Positions 17,951 to 26,699 of a DNA stretch of 64,000 nucleotides are shown one piece after another (within the stretch, counting starts at the first letter, position 1; the number at the start of each line of letters is the position of its first letter). Position numbers and translations under genes: made by a program. Under the pieces are notes generated by a model. That model saw only the letters and a program-made list of their open reading frames with translations, was not told the origin of the DNA and made no database searches. Source of the stretch: an uncultured bacterium (GTDB lineage Bacteria; Bacteroidota; Ignavibacteria; Kapaibacteriales; UBA4661); NCBI GenBank assembly GCA_937899715.1, contig CALCNX010000029.1, positions 62,001 to 126,000 on the forward strand, read 5' to 3'.

Positions 17951-20098
17951 ATGAGAAAATTCTTTTCGGTTTTGATGTTTGCCGTGATTGTACCTGTATC
18001 TGTTTCAGCACAGTTACTGGGCGAGTGGAAAAACCTAAAATTCTACAAGTATGGCAAAGATACCGTAGATTCTCCTTTTGACGGGCAAAACCCGATTGTC
18101 AAGGTAATGGTCATTAATAGCGGAGCGACCAATTCGCCTAGCGGTCTGGCTCTCAGCGTGAAATGTTCCTCTGTGCAAGGCGGCACACTAAACCAGTTCC
18201 CCAATGGCGGGAGCCTTGTTGTGCTGAAGCCGGGCGATACTACCTACGTTTCCTGCTGGGTCATTGAACTGTATCAACGCCCGGTGACACCATTCCAAAA
18301 CGGCGAATTTCGCACTATTCCAACAGAATTTACCTTTGAAACAGGCGGAATGACGAACCGTGAATCGTACGCCCTCAAGCGTGATTTTGTCTTGTACTAT
18401 GCCGGGCAAAACCCGACTGTTCCCGGTTCTGCCAAAGTACAAGGCACAATCGTCTTTCCGGCAAAACCTTATCCAACCGCGCAACTAACCATTAACACCT
18501 TGAACTGGCGCGGAGGAAATCTTGCACTTACCTCAAACGACAGTGGTTATGCCTTCTCCGGCGTAATCGGCGATAGAGGCGATTGGTATTTGGGTTTTTC
18601 GGCGGCGGGCTATAAATCCGCTACGGTAAAAGTGAACCGCGCGGCGGCGCAGTCTATCCGCATTGCACCCGAAGCCTCGACTGAAAAGCCATCACTACAA
18701 TATGACGCTATCGGCTCAGTACAAACCTCCACGGGATTCTGGCGTGGTGCGGTTTCGGAGACGGAAAAAAGTGTATGTGTGTTTCCGGGGCAGGAAAACT
18801 GGAATTTGACGAAAGATTCCGCACTTAAAGCTGCTGCAAAAATCTACAAGTATACGCTGGAAGGTCAAAAAGTATGGGAATTCACGCCTGGCTGGGAAAC
18901 ATGGGGCGGAGACATGAGCCGCGATGGGAAATACGTTGCTTATGTACTTTATGCGGGCACGGGAGTAGGCGCATCGTACAAGGGTGGCTTCACCATTGGC
19001 TTGGTGGACGGTTTGACAGGGCGCGAGGTTTGGAAAAAAACAGGAGAAAAAGTATATGAGTCATATGAAATAGTCTTTTCCGACGACGCACGGTTTCTCG
19101 CCGTCGGCTCAACGGGAAGCGGTCAGGTGGCTCTTTTGCAGCGCGAAATGGGTACAACCCTGTGGACAGCACCGATAGCAGGCGAGTTAGAAGGCGGTTT
19201 TGGGCAGGTGCGTCGCATGAAATTTGACGCAACGGGTGAATTTCTTTATGTTGGGAGCGGGGATAATTACTTGCGCAAAATCCGCATTTCAGACGGCAAA
19301 ATAGTATGGCGGACGTTTGTAGGCGCGTGGCCATTTGTGAATGGTTTGAATATTTCCAAAGACGGCAGTCTTATTGCGCTCGGCATGAAGTCTGCACAAG
19401 TAGCCGTTGTGCGCTCTTCGGACGGTAAACTTCTTTGGACGCACGATACGGGAAATTTTGACGAATTATTTTTCTCCCCCGACGGCAAATATGCAGCATC
19501 CTACTCCGGCAAGCACTTCAACGCGCTTACGGGCGAGCTTATCGGGCGAAGCAGTTCGCCGTCCATCGGCTCTTTTACCTCCGACAGCAAGTATGTGTGC
19601 CGTTTCCCAAGCGAAGTGGAATTATACTCTCTCACAGGTACTGCTGAAACACTCTACCGTAGCACAAGCAAAACCCAGCTTGCGCAACAGCCCGGAGAGC
19701 AGGCGCAATGGGGCTTTTTGACCAGTGACGATAAGTATGTGGTCATCGCCGCCCGCGATATGGCGAATCCGCCGCAAACGGGATTGGTCTTTTATCGGGC
19801 AAAGCAAGCCTCAACCGGTATCCCCGCCTCCGCGCCCCGTGATGTTTTTACAATTGCACCTAACCCCGCTTCAAATATTGTTGATGTAAAATTTACACTA
19901 TTAAAACCTGAGCGTGTTTCGTTGACAGTATTCACCGCACTTGGTCAGGAAATTGCACATATCCTTGATAGCGACCTCGTTGCGGGCGAGCATTCCGTAC
20001 AGTTCGATACACAAACCATGACGGCTCAGACGCTATTTCTGCAACTCAAAACGCAATATTCAATACTCAAAACCATTCCCATACAGGTACTACGATGA
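17951..20098 (+). CDS. Secreted PQQ/WD-like beta-propeller protein, T9SS-exported
   Basis: This 715-residue protein has a signal peptide ending SVSAQ and a beta-sandwich-like N-terminal third. From about residue 280 to 610 there are repeated blades of the type 'F.pDg.yva.Gs.....v.l.d..tG...W' (DGLTGREVWKK, ISDGKIVWRTF, SSDGKLLWTHD), as in PQQ-like or WD40-like propellers. A sorting domain (IAPNPAS ... QVLR) with a heptanucleotide-derived tail closes it. A binding or scaffolding role on the cell surface is more likely than catalysis. The stop overlaps the next ATG. Confidence 0.75.
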   Translation: MRKFFSVLMFAVIVPVSVSAQLLGEWKNLKFYKYGKDTVDSPFDGQNPIVKVMVINSGATNSPSGLALSVKCSSVQGGTLNQFPNGGSLVVLKPGDTTYVSCWVIELYQRPVTPFQNGEFRTIPTEFTFETGGMTNRESYALKRDFVLYYAGQNPTVPGSAKVQGTIVFPAKPYPTAQLTINTLNWRGGNLALTSNDSGYAFSGVIGDRGDWYLGFSAAGYKSATVKVNRAAAQSIRIAPEASTEKPSLQYDAIGSVQTSTGFWRGAVSETEKSVCVFPGQENWNLTKDSALKAAAKIYKYTLEGQKVWEFTPGWETWGGDMSRDGKYVAYVLYAGTGVGASYKGGFTIGLVDGLTGREVWKKTGEKVYESYEIVFSDDARFLAVGSTGSGQVALLQREMGTTLWTAPIAGELEGGFGQVRRMKFDATGEFLYVGSGDNYLRKIRISDGKIVWRTFVGAWPFVNGLNISKDGSLIALGMKSAQVAVVRSSDGKLLWTHDTGNFDELFFSPDGKYAASYSGKHFNALTGELIGRSSSPSIGSFTSDSKYVCRFPSEVELYSLTGTAETLYRSTSKTQLAQQPGEQAQWGFLTSDDKYVVIAARDMANPPQTGLVFYRAKQASTGIPASAPRDVFTIAPNPASNIVDVKFTLLKPERVSLTVFTALGQEIAHILDSDLVAGEHSVQFDTQTMTAQTLFLQLKTQYSILKTIPIQVLR
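20042..20076 (+). repeat. Heptanucleotide array inside a sorting-domain tail
   Basis: Units AAAACGC, AATATTC, AATACTC and AAAACCA lie in phase 7 in the last codons of the propeller gene. It is the third sorting domain in the window with this insertion or replacement. Confidence 0.55.
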
Positions 20099-21345
20099 AA
20101 TCACGCTTTCTCACGGGCACGGTATTGCCGTTGCTTTTAGGTGTTTTTCTCTCAAGTCTTGTGCTTTCAAGCCTTGTGTCCACAACAACTGCACTTTACG
20201 CTCAAATGATGCCGCAGACGGGCGCTGTGCCTTGGAACAGCAATCTGATGATACGTTCCGGCACAGATGGAAACTCATTCGGTGCAGAAACAAAATTTGC
20301 CGATTCTTCGGGCGTACCAAGTTTGCTGAAGGATGCTCAAGGTCGTATTCTCGCTGCTTTTCAGTGGTTCCCCGCACCGCTTCGGTCCCAGTATTGGGAC
20401 AAAGTAGCCGTAAAAATTTCGGACGACAACGGCAAAACATGGTCGCAGCCGCAACCCATTGTCGTCAATGGCTTGCCAAGTACGTATCAGCGCCCGTTCG
20501 ACCCGACGCTTGCACTGACCGAAGACGGGCGCATTCGTATTTATTTTTCCTCAAGTCCCGGTCCCACAATGATGTTGGATTCGACCGTCGCCACCTATTC
20601 GGCTATTTCAACCGATGGTGTAAATTATACCTTCGAGCCGGGCATACGCTTTAGTGCAGTCGGTAGCGGTAAGCCCGTGATAGACCCCGCAGTCTTGCGA
20701 ATCGGCAAAAAATGGTACTACACCGCCCCAAAGGGCGCACCGCAAGATGGGGCGTATCATGCCACTTCGGACGATGGCTTGGCGTGGACTCGGCGCGGGG
20801 ATATTCCGTCCGACAGCGCAAACCAATGGACGGGAAATTTGGTGGAATATGGCACGGGAATACGCTTTTACGGAGCAGGCAGGCTGGGCGTGTGGTGGAG
20901 CTATTCGGCGGACGGCGCTTCATGGACAAAGCCTATAGCTGCCGGCATTAGCGGCGGTACAGCCATGCCCGCATTCATTCGCGGCGGCGACCCGGCGGTT
21001 CTGAAACTTGCCGATAATAATTACCTCTTGATGTATGTCAGTGCGCCCGTGAACCAGATGATGACTGCCGTTGACGGTGCTTCACAGTTTTCGCCCATTC
21101 TTCGGATTGCTCCGAACCCCGTGACGGGCACTCTTCGTGTGAATTTTACACTTGCAAAAGCAGAATACATTTCTCTGGAATTATACAATGTACTTGGGCA
21201 GCGCACGGCGACACTTTTGCACGGCGATTATGCTCAGGGAGCGCATGAATACTTATTGCAGACCGACAGATTTCCACAAGGTGTATATATTCTCCGTCTT
21301 ACGACTCCCATTTTTTTCCAAACATCTTCCGTCCTAATCCAATGA
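20095..21345 (+). CDS. Secreted sialidase-like propeller, T9SS-exported
   Basis: This 416-residue protein has a long signal peptide (cleavage near LYAQ) and Asp-box strands SDDNGKTW, STDGVNYT, TSDDGLAW and SADGASW. VIDPAVLRIGKKWYY and GDPAVLKLADNNYLLMYV look like the D-P-x-x-x strands of GH43/GH32-like folds. The sorting domain begins IAPNPVT and ends SSVLIQ rather than QV(I/L)R, so the built-in Shine-Dalgarno is weaker here. The stop still overlaps the next ATG. Confidence 0.7.
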   Translation: MKSRFLTGTVLPLLLGVFLSSLVLSSLVSTTTALYAQMMPQTGAVPWNSNLMIRSGTDGNSFGAETKFADSSGVPSLLKDAQGRILAAFQWFPAPLRSQYWDKVAVKISDDNGKTWSQPQPIVVNGLPSTYQRPFDPTLALTEDGRIRIYFSSSPGPTMMLDSTVATYSAISTDGVNYTFEPGIRFSAVGSGKPVIDPAVLRIGKKWYYTAPKGAPQDGAYHATSDDGLAWTRRGDIPSDSANQWTGNLVEYGTGIRFYGAGRLGVWWSYSADGASWTKPIAAGISGGTAMPAFIRGGDPAVLKLADNNYLLMYVSAPVNQMMTAVDGASQFSPILRIAPNPVTGTLRVNFTLAKAEYISLELYNVLGQRTATLLHGDYAQGAHEYLLQTDRFPQGVYILRLTTPIFFQTSSVLIQ

Positions 21346-22037
21346 AACTCACTGTATCTTCTCTTCGCGCCTGTTCACTCGCACTTGCACTCGTCTGCTT
21401 GATGCCGTGCACAAGTATAGTTCATGCACAACAGCCCTACACGATGACCGTTAATTACGCCAACAATCAGCCCTCCACTACGATTGCTGTTTGGACTGTC
21501 CGCAGCCTCTCGCTGACGAGTGCTGCGGGTACTTCCATGCCGAGTGGTCTTGCGATTACCTACCGAGCCGCCACAGCATCCACGACAACACTTGCTCTCA
21601 GCGCCATTCGTGATATTACCTTCAGTGGCTCGCCACTTTACACGGGCGATACCTTGCGGATTGGGCGCAAAAGTGGCGCGGCGCTCAATATTGCGAGCAC
21701 AGGCATTCAGAAAATTACCTTTGAAACGCTTCCTACACGAGTGGCGGATGCAAGCGCTGCGAATGCGTACTCCGCGCGAGCATATCCAAATCCTTCCCCG
21801 TCTGAGTCCAGCATTGATTTCACCCTTGCCGAGAGCCGTAACATCACCGCTCGCGTGTATGATATGCAAGGACGCGAGCTTACGACGCTTGCGAGCGGCT
21901 ATTACGCTGCCGGAAAGCAGACCTTGTATTGGAATAGAACCAACACTCAAAGTGCAATCGTTCCAGCGGGAATGTACGTCTGCCGCATCACAAGCGGCGC
22001 GGAGGTGCTGGCAGAAACGATGATGGTGCTGTACTAA
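21342..22037 (+). CDS. Small exported protein with FlgD/T9SS-type C-terminal domain
   Basis: This 231-residue protein has a signal peptide ending VHAQ. Its body of about 110 residues resembles the short secreted module whose pattern 'S.IR.ITF' recurs in the next two proteins (SAIRDITFSG here). The C-terminal domain (AYPNPSPSES ... MYVCRITSG) is the FlgD-like variant of the sorting domain, with a WNRT strand and no QVxR tail. I cannot assign a function. Confidence 0.65.
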   Translation: MKLTVSSLRACSLALALVCLMPCTSIVHAQQPYTMTVNYANNQPSTTIAVWTVRSLSLTSAAGTSMPSGLAITYRAATASTTTLALSAIRDITFSGSPLYTGDTLRIGRKSGAALNIASTGIQKITFETLPTRVADASAANAYSARAYPNPSPSESSIDFTLAESRNITARVYDMQGRELTTLASGYYAAGKQTLYWNRTNTQSAIVPAGMYVCRITSGAEVLAETMMVLY

Positions 22038-22067
22038 AGTTTTTACAAACTATTTCGGAAAAAACTC

Positions 22068-23120
22068 ATGAACCTCTTTTCTATTTTCAGACGATGCGTA
22101 AGAGCACTTGCAACACCCTTGATTGCTTGCTTTGCAGGGTTGATGTTACCGCAGCAAACCATTGCTCAAACACAAGTTCTCACCGTCCAAACAACGACAA
22201 GTTCGCTCAAAACTGCTACCAGCGACGTGAGCGAAATCACATTCGTACCGACTACCCCGACGGCAGATTATCAGACCTTGAGCGGCAAAGAACCAGGCGC
22301 ACCGCCGGAAAGTCCGGGATTATTTCGCTTACTGACTGCCACATCGCCGGACGGAATCACCTATACCGCTACGAACACGCTTATCATGGATCAAGCGAAT
22401 GTGCCAGACCTCGTGATGGACGCAAAAGGCTGGATTTATCTTTATTTTGCAGGGGCTGTGCTTGGCACAAAGAAAAATACGGTGGGCGTGGCAATTTCCA
22501 CTGATGGCGGCAAAACATGGACGTTCAAGAATGTGGCACTTATTGGTAACGAGCAAATTAAGCAATTTGGCGACCCTGATGTTATTATTCTACCCGATGG
22601 CAGATTTCGCCTTTTTGTAACCTGCCAGCCAACGCCCGGCGGCAAAATCGGTATTGTCTATGCTGACAGTTTTGATGGAATTACTTTTACCTACAAAGGT
22701 GTAGCGGCGGCAGTCGCGGGTGACGATGTGCTTGATTCTTCGACTTTCCTTGTCGGCGACACGTGGCATATGTACACACTGAACAGCAAAAACGTCGTGC
22801 TGTGGCATTTTACCTCGAAAGATGCAGCCACCTTCACGCTTCTGGGGCAAGAATCCTTCAAAGCGGGCAATACGGAATATGTGATGTCGAACGGCTATGC
22901 ACTCAGCAATGGCTCGTACCGTATGATTGGCTTTGCGCTGCCGGAGAAAAACTTTCGCTCTTTCGTCACGACCAATGGCTTGCAATGGACGCTGGAGCCG
23001 ACGATTCCAATGAAATATACGCCCAATTCGCCCCTAGAAGGCACATACATCAAAGACCCGTCTATTTTGAAAATGCCCGACGGCTCATACTTTATGGTCT
23101 ATGTTAGCTTGATTCCGTAA
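22068..23120 (+). CDS. Exported sialidase-like propeller, copy 1 of a tandem pair
   Basis: This 350-residue protein has a signal peptide ending TIAQ, then a short 'VQTTTSSLKTATSDVSEITFV' type leader found in many Bacteroidota secreted proteins (split here over about residues 36-58). The body has an Asp box STDGGKTWT, SPDGITYT and SFDGITFT strands, and GDPDVIILPDGRFRLF. It has no type A sorting domain and ends YVSLIP, so it is either periplasmic or exported another way. It is a close paralogue of the next gene. Confidence 0.7.
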   Translation: MNLFSIFRRCVRALATPLIACFAGLMLPQQTIAQTQVLTVQTTTSSLKTATSDVSEITFVPTTPTADYQTLSGKEPGAPPESPGLFRLLTATSPDGITYTATNTLIMDQANVPDLVMDAKGWIYLYFAGAVLGTKKNTVGVAISTDGGKTWTFKNVALIGNEQIKQFGDPDVIILPDGRFRLFVTCQPTPGGKIGIVYADSFDGITFTYKGVAAAVAGDDVLDSSTFLVGDTWHMYTLNSKNVVLWHFTSKDAATFTLLGQESFKAGNTEYVMSNGYALSNGSYRMIGFALPEKNFRSFVTTNGLQWTLEPTIPMKYTPNSPLEGTYIKDPSILKMPDGSYFMVYVSLIP

Positions 23121-23237
23121 AATATTGGGCAAAATGCCCATGTTTACTTGGTTCCACTCACTTCACGCTTGGCATCGTGATAGCACTATTTCAATGTTTG
23201 CTATCGCTTACACCGTATCCTTTTTAGGCAATACCTC

Positions 23238-24296
23238 ATGGACACTCTTTCCGTTTCATTCCGTTGCTTGCGCACACTTTGTTGCGTCTTCGTGATAAGT
23301 ACGCTCTTCGCCGCTTCTGAAGCCGCGGCTCAGTCAACCGTTGCACCGATGCTTGTGGTGCAAACGACAACCAACGCCATTAAAACATCAACCAACGACG
23401 TGAGCGAAATAACGTTTGTTCCTGCCACGCCTACGGCAGATTACAAGACCTTGAGCGGAAAAGAACCGGGCGCACCGCCGGAAAGTCCGGGATTATTTCG
23501 CTTGCTAACGGCTACATCACCGGACGGAATCACCTACACCGCCACAAACACGCTTATCATGGATCAAGCGAATGTGCCAGACCTTGTGATGGACGCGAAA
23601 GGCTGGATTTATCTCTATTTCACGGGTGCGGTGCTGGGTGCAAAGAAAAATGCGATTGGCGTGGCGATTTCCACCGATGGCGGCAAAACGTGGACGTTCA
23701 AAAATGTGGCAATGACAGGTAATGACCTCATCAAGCAATTTGGCGATCCCGACGTGGTTATTATGCCCGATGGCAGATTTCGTCTTTTTACGACCTGCCA
23801 GCCCGTACCCGGCAGCAAAATCAGCGTTGTCTATGCCGACAGCTTTGATGGTATTACATTTGCCTACAAAGGCATAGCCGCAGCACTCGCAGACGACAAT
23901 ATAGAAGATCCCTCGACGTTTCTTGTCGGCGATGTCTGGCATTTGCTTGTTCTGAACGCTAAAGCCGGCACACAATGGCACTTTACCTCGAAAGACGCAA
24001 CAGCGTTTACGCTTATTGCGCAGGAATCGTTCAGGGGCGATGGTAAAGAAAACTACATCCTCTCCAACGGCTACACGCTCAGCAATGGCTCGTATCGTAT
24101 GATTGGCTTTTCTATACCGGAGAAAAATTTCCGCTCTTTCGTTACGACCAATGGCTTGCAATGGAGGCTGGAGCCGACGATTCCAATGAAATATACGCCG
24201 GGTTCGCCCGTGGAAGGAACATATATCAAAGACCCCGCTATTTTGAAAATGTCGGATGGAAGTTATTTTATGGTGTATGTGAGTTTGATTCCGTAA
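23238..24296 (+). CDS. Exported sialidase-like propeller, copy 2 of a tandem pair
   Basis: This 352-residue protein is nearly the same as the protein at 22068 over its whole length, with the longest blocks of identity in the middle and at the end (LSNGSYRMIGF, YFMVYVSLIP). The two differ mainly in the signal peptide and in surface loops around residues 215-265. The intergenic 117 bp holds two small hairpins (GGGC-AAAAT-GCCC and a GATAGC/GCTATC pair) but no coupling overlap. It is the last gene of the exported array. Confidence 0.7.
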   Translation: MDTLSVSFRCLRTLCCVFVISTLFAASEAAAQSTVAPMLVVQTTTNAIKTSTNDVSEITFVPATPTADYKTLSGKEPGAPPESPGLFRLLTATSPDGITYTATNTLIMDQANVPDLVMDAKGWIYLYFTGAVLGAKKNAIGVAISTDGGKTWTFKNVAMTGNDLIKQFGDPDVVIMPDGRFRLFTTCQPVPGSKISVVYADSFDGITFAYKGIAAALADDNIEDPSTFLVGDVWHLLVLNAKAGTQWHFTSKDATAFTLIAQESFRGDGKENYILSNGYTLSNGSYRMIGFSIPEKNFRSFVTTNGLQWRLEPTIPMKYTPGSPVEGTYIKDPAILKMSDGSYFMVYVSLIP

Positions 24297-24506
24297 AAAT
24301 TTCTGGTTCTAAGCTAATAGACAAAAAGTTATGGTGTTTGTAGGTAAATGCTTTACAATGTGCATAATTTGGTAACAATTATCCGGCAGTGAACTTATCG
24401 TTAATTTTTTCCTCAATCACGGCGGACTGGATGAAATCTCGCTTGAAGGTGGTGCGCAAGTAATCAAAACCGTTACGATGAGCGTGTGAGTTGGAAACGG
24501 ACTATT

Positions 24507-25547
24507 TCAAGGGCGCAGCATCTGTGCGGTAATCGCCTCCGCAATTCGCAGCGCTTCCAGCGCTTCGCGGGCGCTTGTGGCGCGGAAAGTGTGTATTGTT
24601 CCTGCTTGAACTGCCGCAGCAAAAATCCGCTGTTCCTCGCTAATGGCATTACCTTTAGCAATGATGGGTTGTTCATACCAAATAGAGCGTTTATGCTCGC
24701 CGGCATCTATATTTCCCAACATCATAGCGGGTACAATGTCAGGGCGCTGTTCCATGCCTGTTTTGGGTGCTTGTTCGTCGTCGGTGATGTGAAACATTTC
24801 CACACTGTTCGCTGCAAAGTCGAGCGACAAATACGCATCGCGCTGAAAAATCCGCATCTTACGCATGGACTTCGCAGAAATACGCGATGCCGTCAAATTT
24901 GCCACGCAGCCGTTTTCAAAACGCAAGCGGGCATTTGCAATGTCGGGCGTGTCCGTGAGCACCGCCACGCCGTTTGCATGAACCTCAGCAACGGGCGATT
25001 TCACAAGCCACAGCGCAATATCAATATCGTGAATCATCAAATCCAAAATGACCGAAACGTCCGTGGCACGAGGCTTGAACTGTGCCAGACGATGCGCTTC
25101 TATAAAAAGTGGCTGGAGGCGCTGCGTGTCAATTGCCGTTAGAGCAGGATTGAAGCGCTCTACATGACCGACGTGTATGATAAGTCCACGATCTTGTGCG
25201 ATTTCCGCAAGTTGCTCACCTTCTTCAACACTGGTTGTGATGGGCTTTTCAATAAAGCAGTGCTTGCCAGCTTGCAAACACTCCTCCGCAATAGCAAAGT
25301 GCGTGGAAGTAGGCGTGGCAATTGTAACAGCATCGGCTTCAGCAAGCGCTTCGGCAAGGCTTTGGGCAACGCGCAAAGGCTTTGCGTTGGGGAATTCTTG
25401 TGCCAATTTGTTCGCCAGCGCTTCTGAGCGCTCACTGTCGGCATCGTAGAGCGCCACAAGTTCAGAAGCATCCTGCTGAAGCCAAAGTCGTGCATGAATT
25501 ACCCCCAAGTGCCCGGTTCCGATAACGGCTATGCGAGGTGTGGTCAT
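24507..25547 (-). CDS. Gfo/Idh/MocA-family NAD(P)-dependent oxidoreductase
   Basis: The start at 25547 overlaps the stop of rfbB (ATGA) and begins MTTPRIAVIGTGHLG, the Rossmann GxGxxG strand; an in-frame start farther out would lie inside rfbB. The 346-residue product has the family EKP motif (HCFIEKPITT) and the VGHVERFNPA segment seen in sugar-nucleotide dehydrogenases such as the GnnA/WbpB group. A likely role is oxidation of a nucleotide-sugar for envelope glycan or lipid A synthesis, which fits its coupling to rfbB. The exact substrate is not determined. Confidence 0.8.
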   Translation of the reverse strand: MTTPRIAVIGTGHLGVIHARLWLQQDASELVALYDADSERSEALANKLAQEFPNAKPLRVAQSLAEALAEADAVTIATPTSTHFAIAEECLQAGKHCFIEKPITTSVEEGEQLAEIAQDRGLIIHVGHVERFNPALTAIDTQRLQPLFIEAHRLAQFKPRATDVSVILDLMIHDIDIALWLVKSPVAEVHANGVAVLTDTPDIANARLRFENGCVANLTASRISAKSMRKMRIFQRDAYLSLDFAANSVEMFHITDDEQAPKTGMEQRPDIVPAMMLGNIDAGEHKRSIWYEQPIIAKGNAISEEQRIFAAAVQAGTIHTFRATSAREALEALRIAEAITAQMLRP

Positions 25548-26575
25548 TGGTTCAGGGGCGTTTGGGCGGTATATTGTTTCTCGTAGTATTCTTTGTATGC
25601 ACCCGAACGCACGTTTGCAAGCCATTCTGCATTTGCCAGATACCACTCGACGGTCTTTTTCATACCACTCTCAAACGTCTCTTTTGGTTTCCAGCCGAGT
25701 TCGCTCTCAATTTTGCTAAAGTCAATCGCATAACGGCGGTCATGTCCGGGACGGTCGGTAACGTACTGAATGAGCGTTTCGGGCTTATTGAGCGTCCGCA
25801 GAATTGTCTTGACAACTTCAATGTTCGGCTTTTCCGATGCGCCACCCGCATTATACGTTTCGCCCACGCGCCCGCGCTCGTACACCGCCCAAATCGCAGC
25901 GCAGTGGTCTTCCACATAAATCCAATCGCGGACATTCATGCCATCGCCATACACAGGAAGCGGCTTGCCGTCAAGCGCATTAGCAATCATAAGCGGAATG
26001 AGTTTTTCGGGGAATTGATACGGACCATAATTATTCGAGCAGCGTGTTGTCAGTGCCGGAAGCCCGTGGGTGTGCACAAATGCCCGCACGAGCATATCCG
26101 ATGCGGCTTTGGAGGCGGAGTACGGCGAGTTGGGCTGCAAGGGTGTTTCTTCGGTAAATAACCCCTCTGCTCCTAACGAACCATAGACTTCATCCGTCGA
26201 AACCTGCACATAGCGCCCTAGTTTCAGAGTTTTTGCGACTTCCAAAAGAGCCAGTGTTCCCTGCACATTCGTATCCACAAAGGGCGCAGCGCTCATAATG
26301 GAGCGGTCAACGTGGGATTCTGCGGCGAAATTGATAACACCCGTCACGTTGTAAAGGCGGCACACATATTCGACGAGTTCTTTATTCTGAATTGCCCCAT
26401 GAACGAAGTGATAACGCGGGTTGCCCGGGGGGATACCTCGAAGGTTTTCGAGATTACCGGCGTAGGTCAGCGAGTCAAGATTGACAATGGCGTGGGGCGT
26501 ATTGGCAAGCATATAATGGACAAAATTTGAGCCGATAAAGCCCGCGCCACCTGTGACAAGAATGGTTTCGTGCAT
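25544..26575 (-). CDS. rfbB: dTDP-glucose 4,6-dehydratase
   Basis: This 343-residue extended SDR begins with the Rossmann motif TGGAGFIGSNFV and carries the catalytic STDEVYGSLG and YSASKAASD (Tyr-x3-Lys) motifs. RYAIDFSKIESELGWKP near the end is diagnostic for RmlB/RfbB. It catalyses the first dehydration towards dTDP-deoxysugars such as rhamnose in the cytosol. The other rml genes are not adjacent; the nucleotidyltransferase at 35073 is a possible but unproven RmlA-like partner. It overlaps the oxidoreductase by 4 bp. Confidence 0.9.
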   Translation of the reverse strand: MHETILVTGGAGFIGSNFVHYMLANTPHAIVNLDSLTYAGNLENLRGIPPGNPRYHFVHGAIQNKELVEYVCRLYNVTGVINFAAESHVDRSIMSAAPFVDTNVQGTLALLEVAKTLKLGRYVQVSTDEVYGSLGAEGLFTEETPLQPNSPYSASKAASDMLVRAFVHTHGLPALTTRCSNNYGPYQFPEKLIPLMIANALDGKPLPVYGDGMNVRDWIYVEDHCAAIWAVYERGRVGETYNAGGASEKPNIEVVKTILRTLNKPETLIQYVTDRPGHDRRYAIDFSKIESELGWKPKETFESGMKKTVEWYLANAEWLANVRSGAYKEYYEKQYTAQTPLNQ

Positions 26576-26699
26576 TGATAGAGGAAATGATAAAGAAAAT
26601 AGTAGAATTCAGTGTAGTCAAAAGCGAGTACCGCAAAAATACGGGATTCTTGCATACCATTCAAATCTTGAGTTCAAGAGCAGCATCAATAATGCAATT

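Noticed and set aside
23141..23290. Plus-strand frame starting MFTWFHSLHAWHRD before the second sialidase-like copy
   Set aside because: It overlaps the real start and signal peptide at 23238 in another frame and has no ribosome site.
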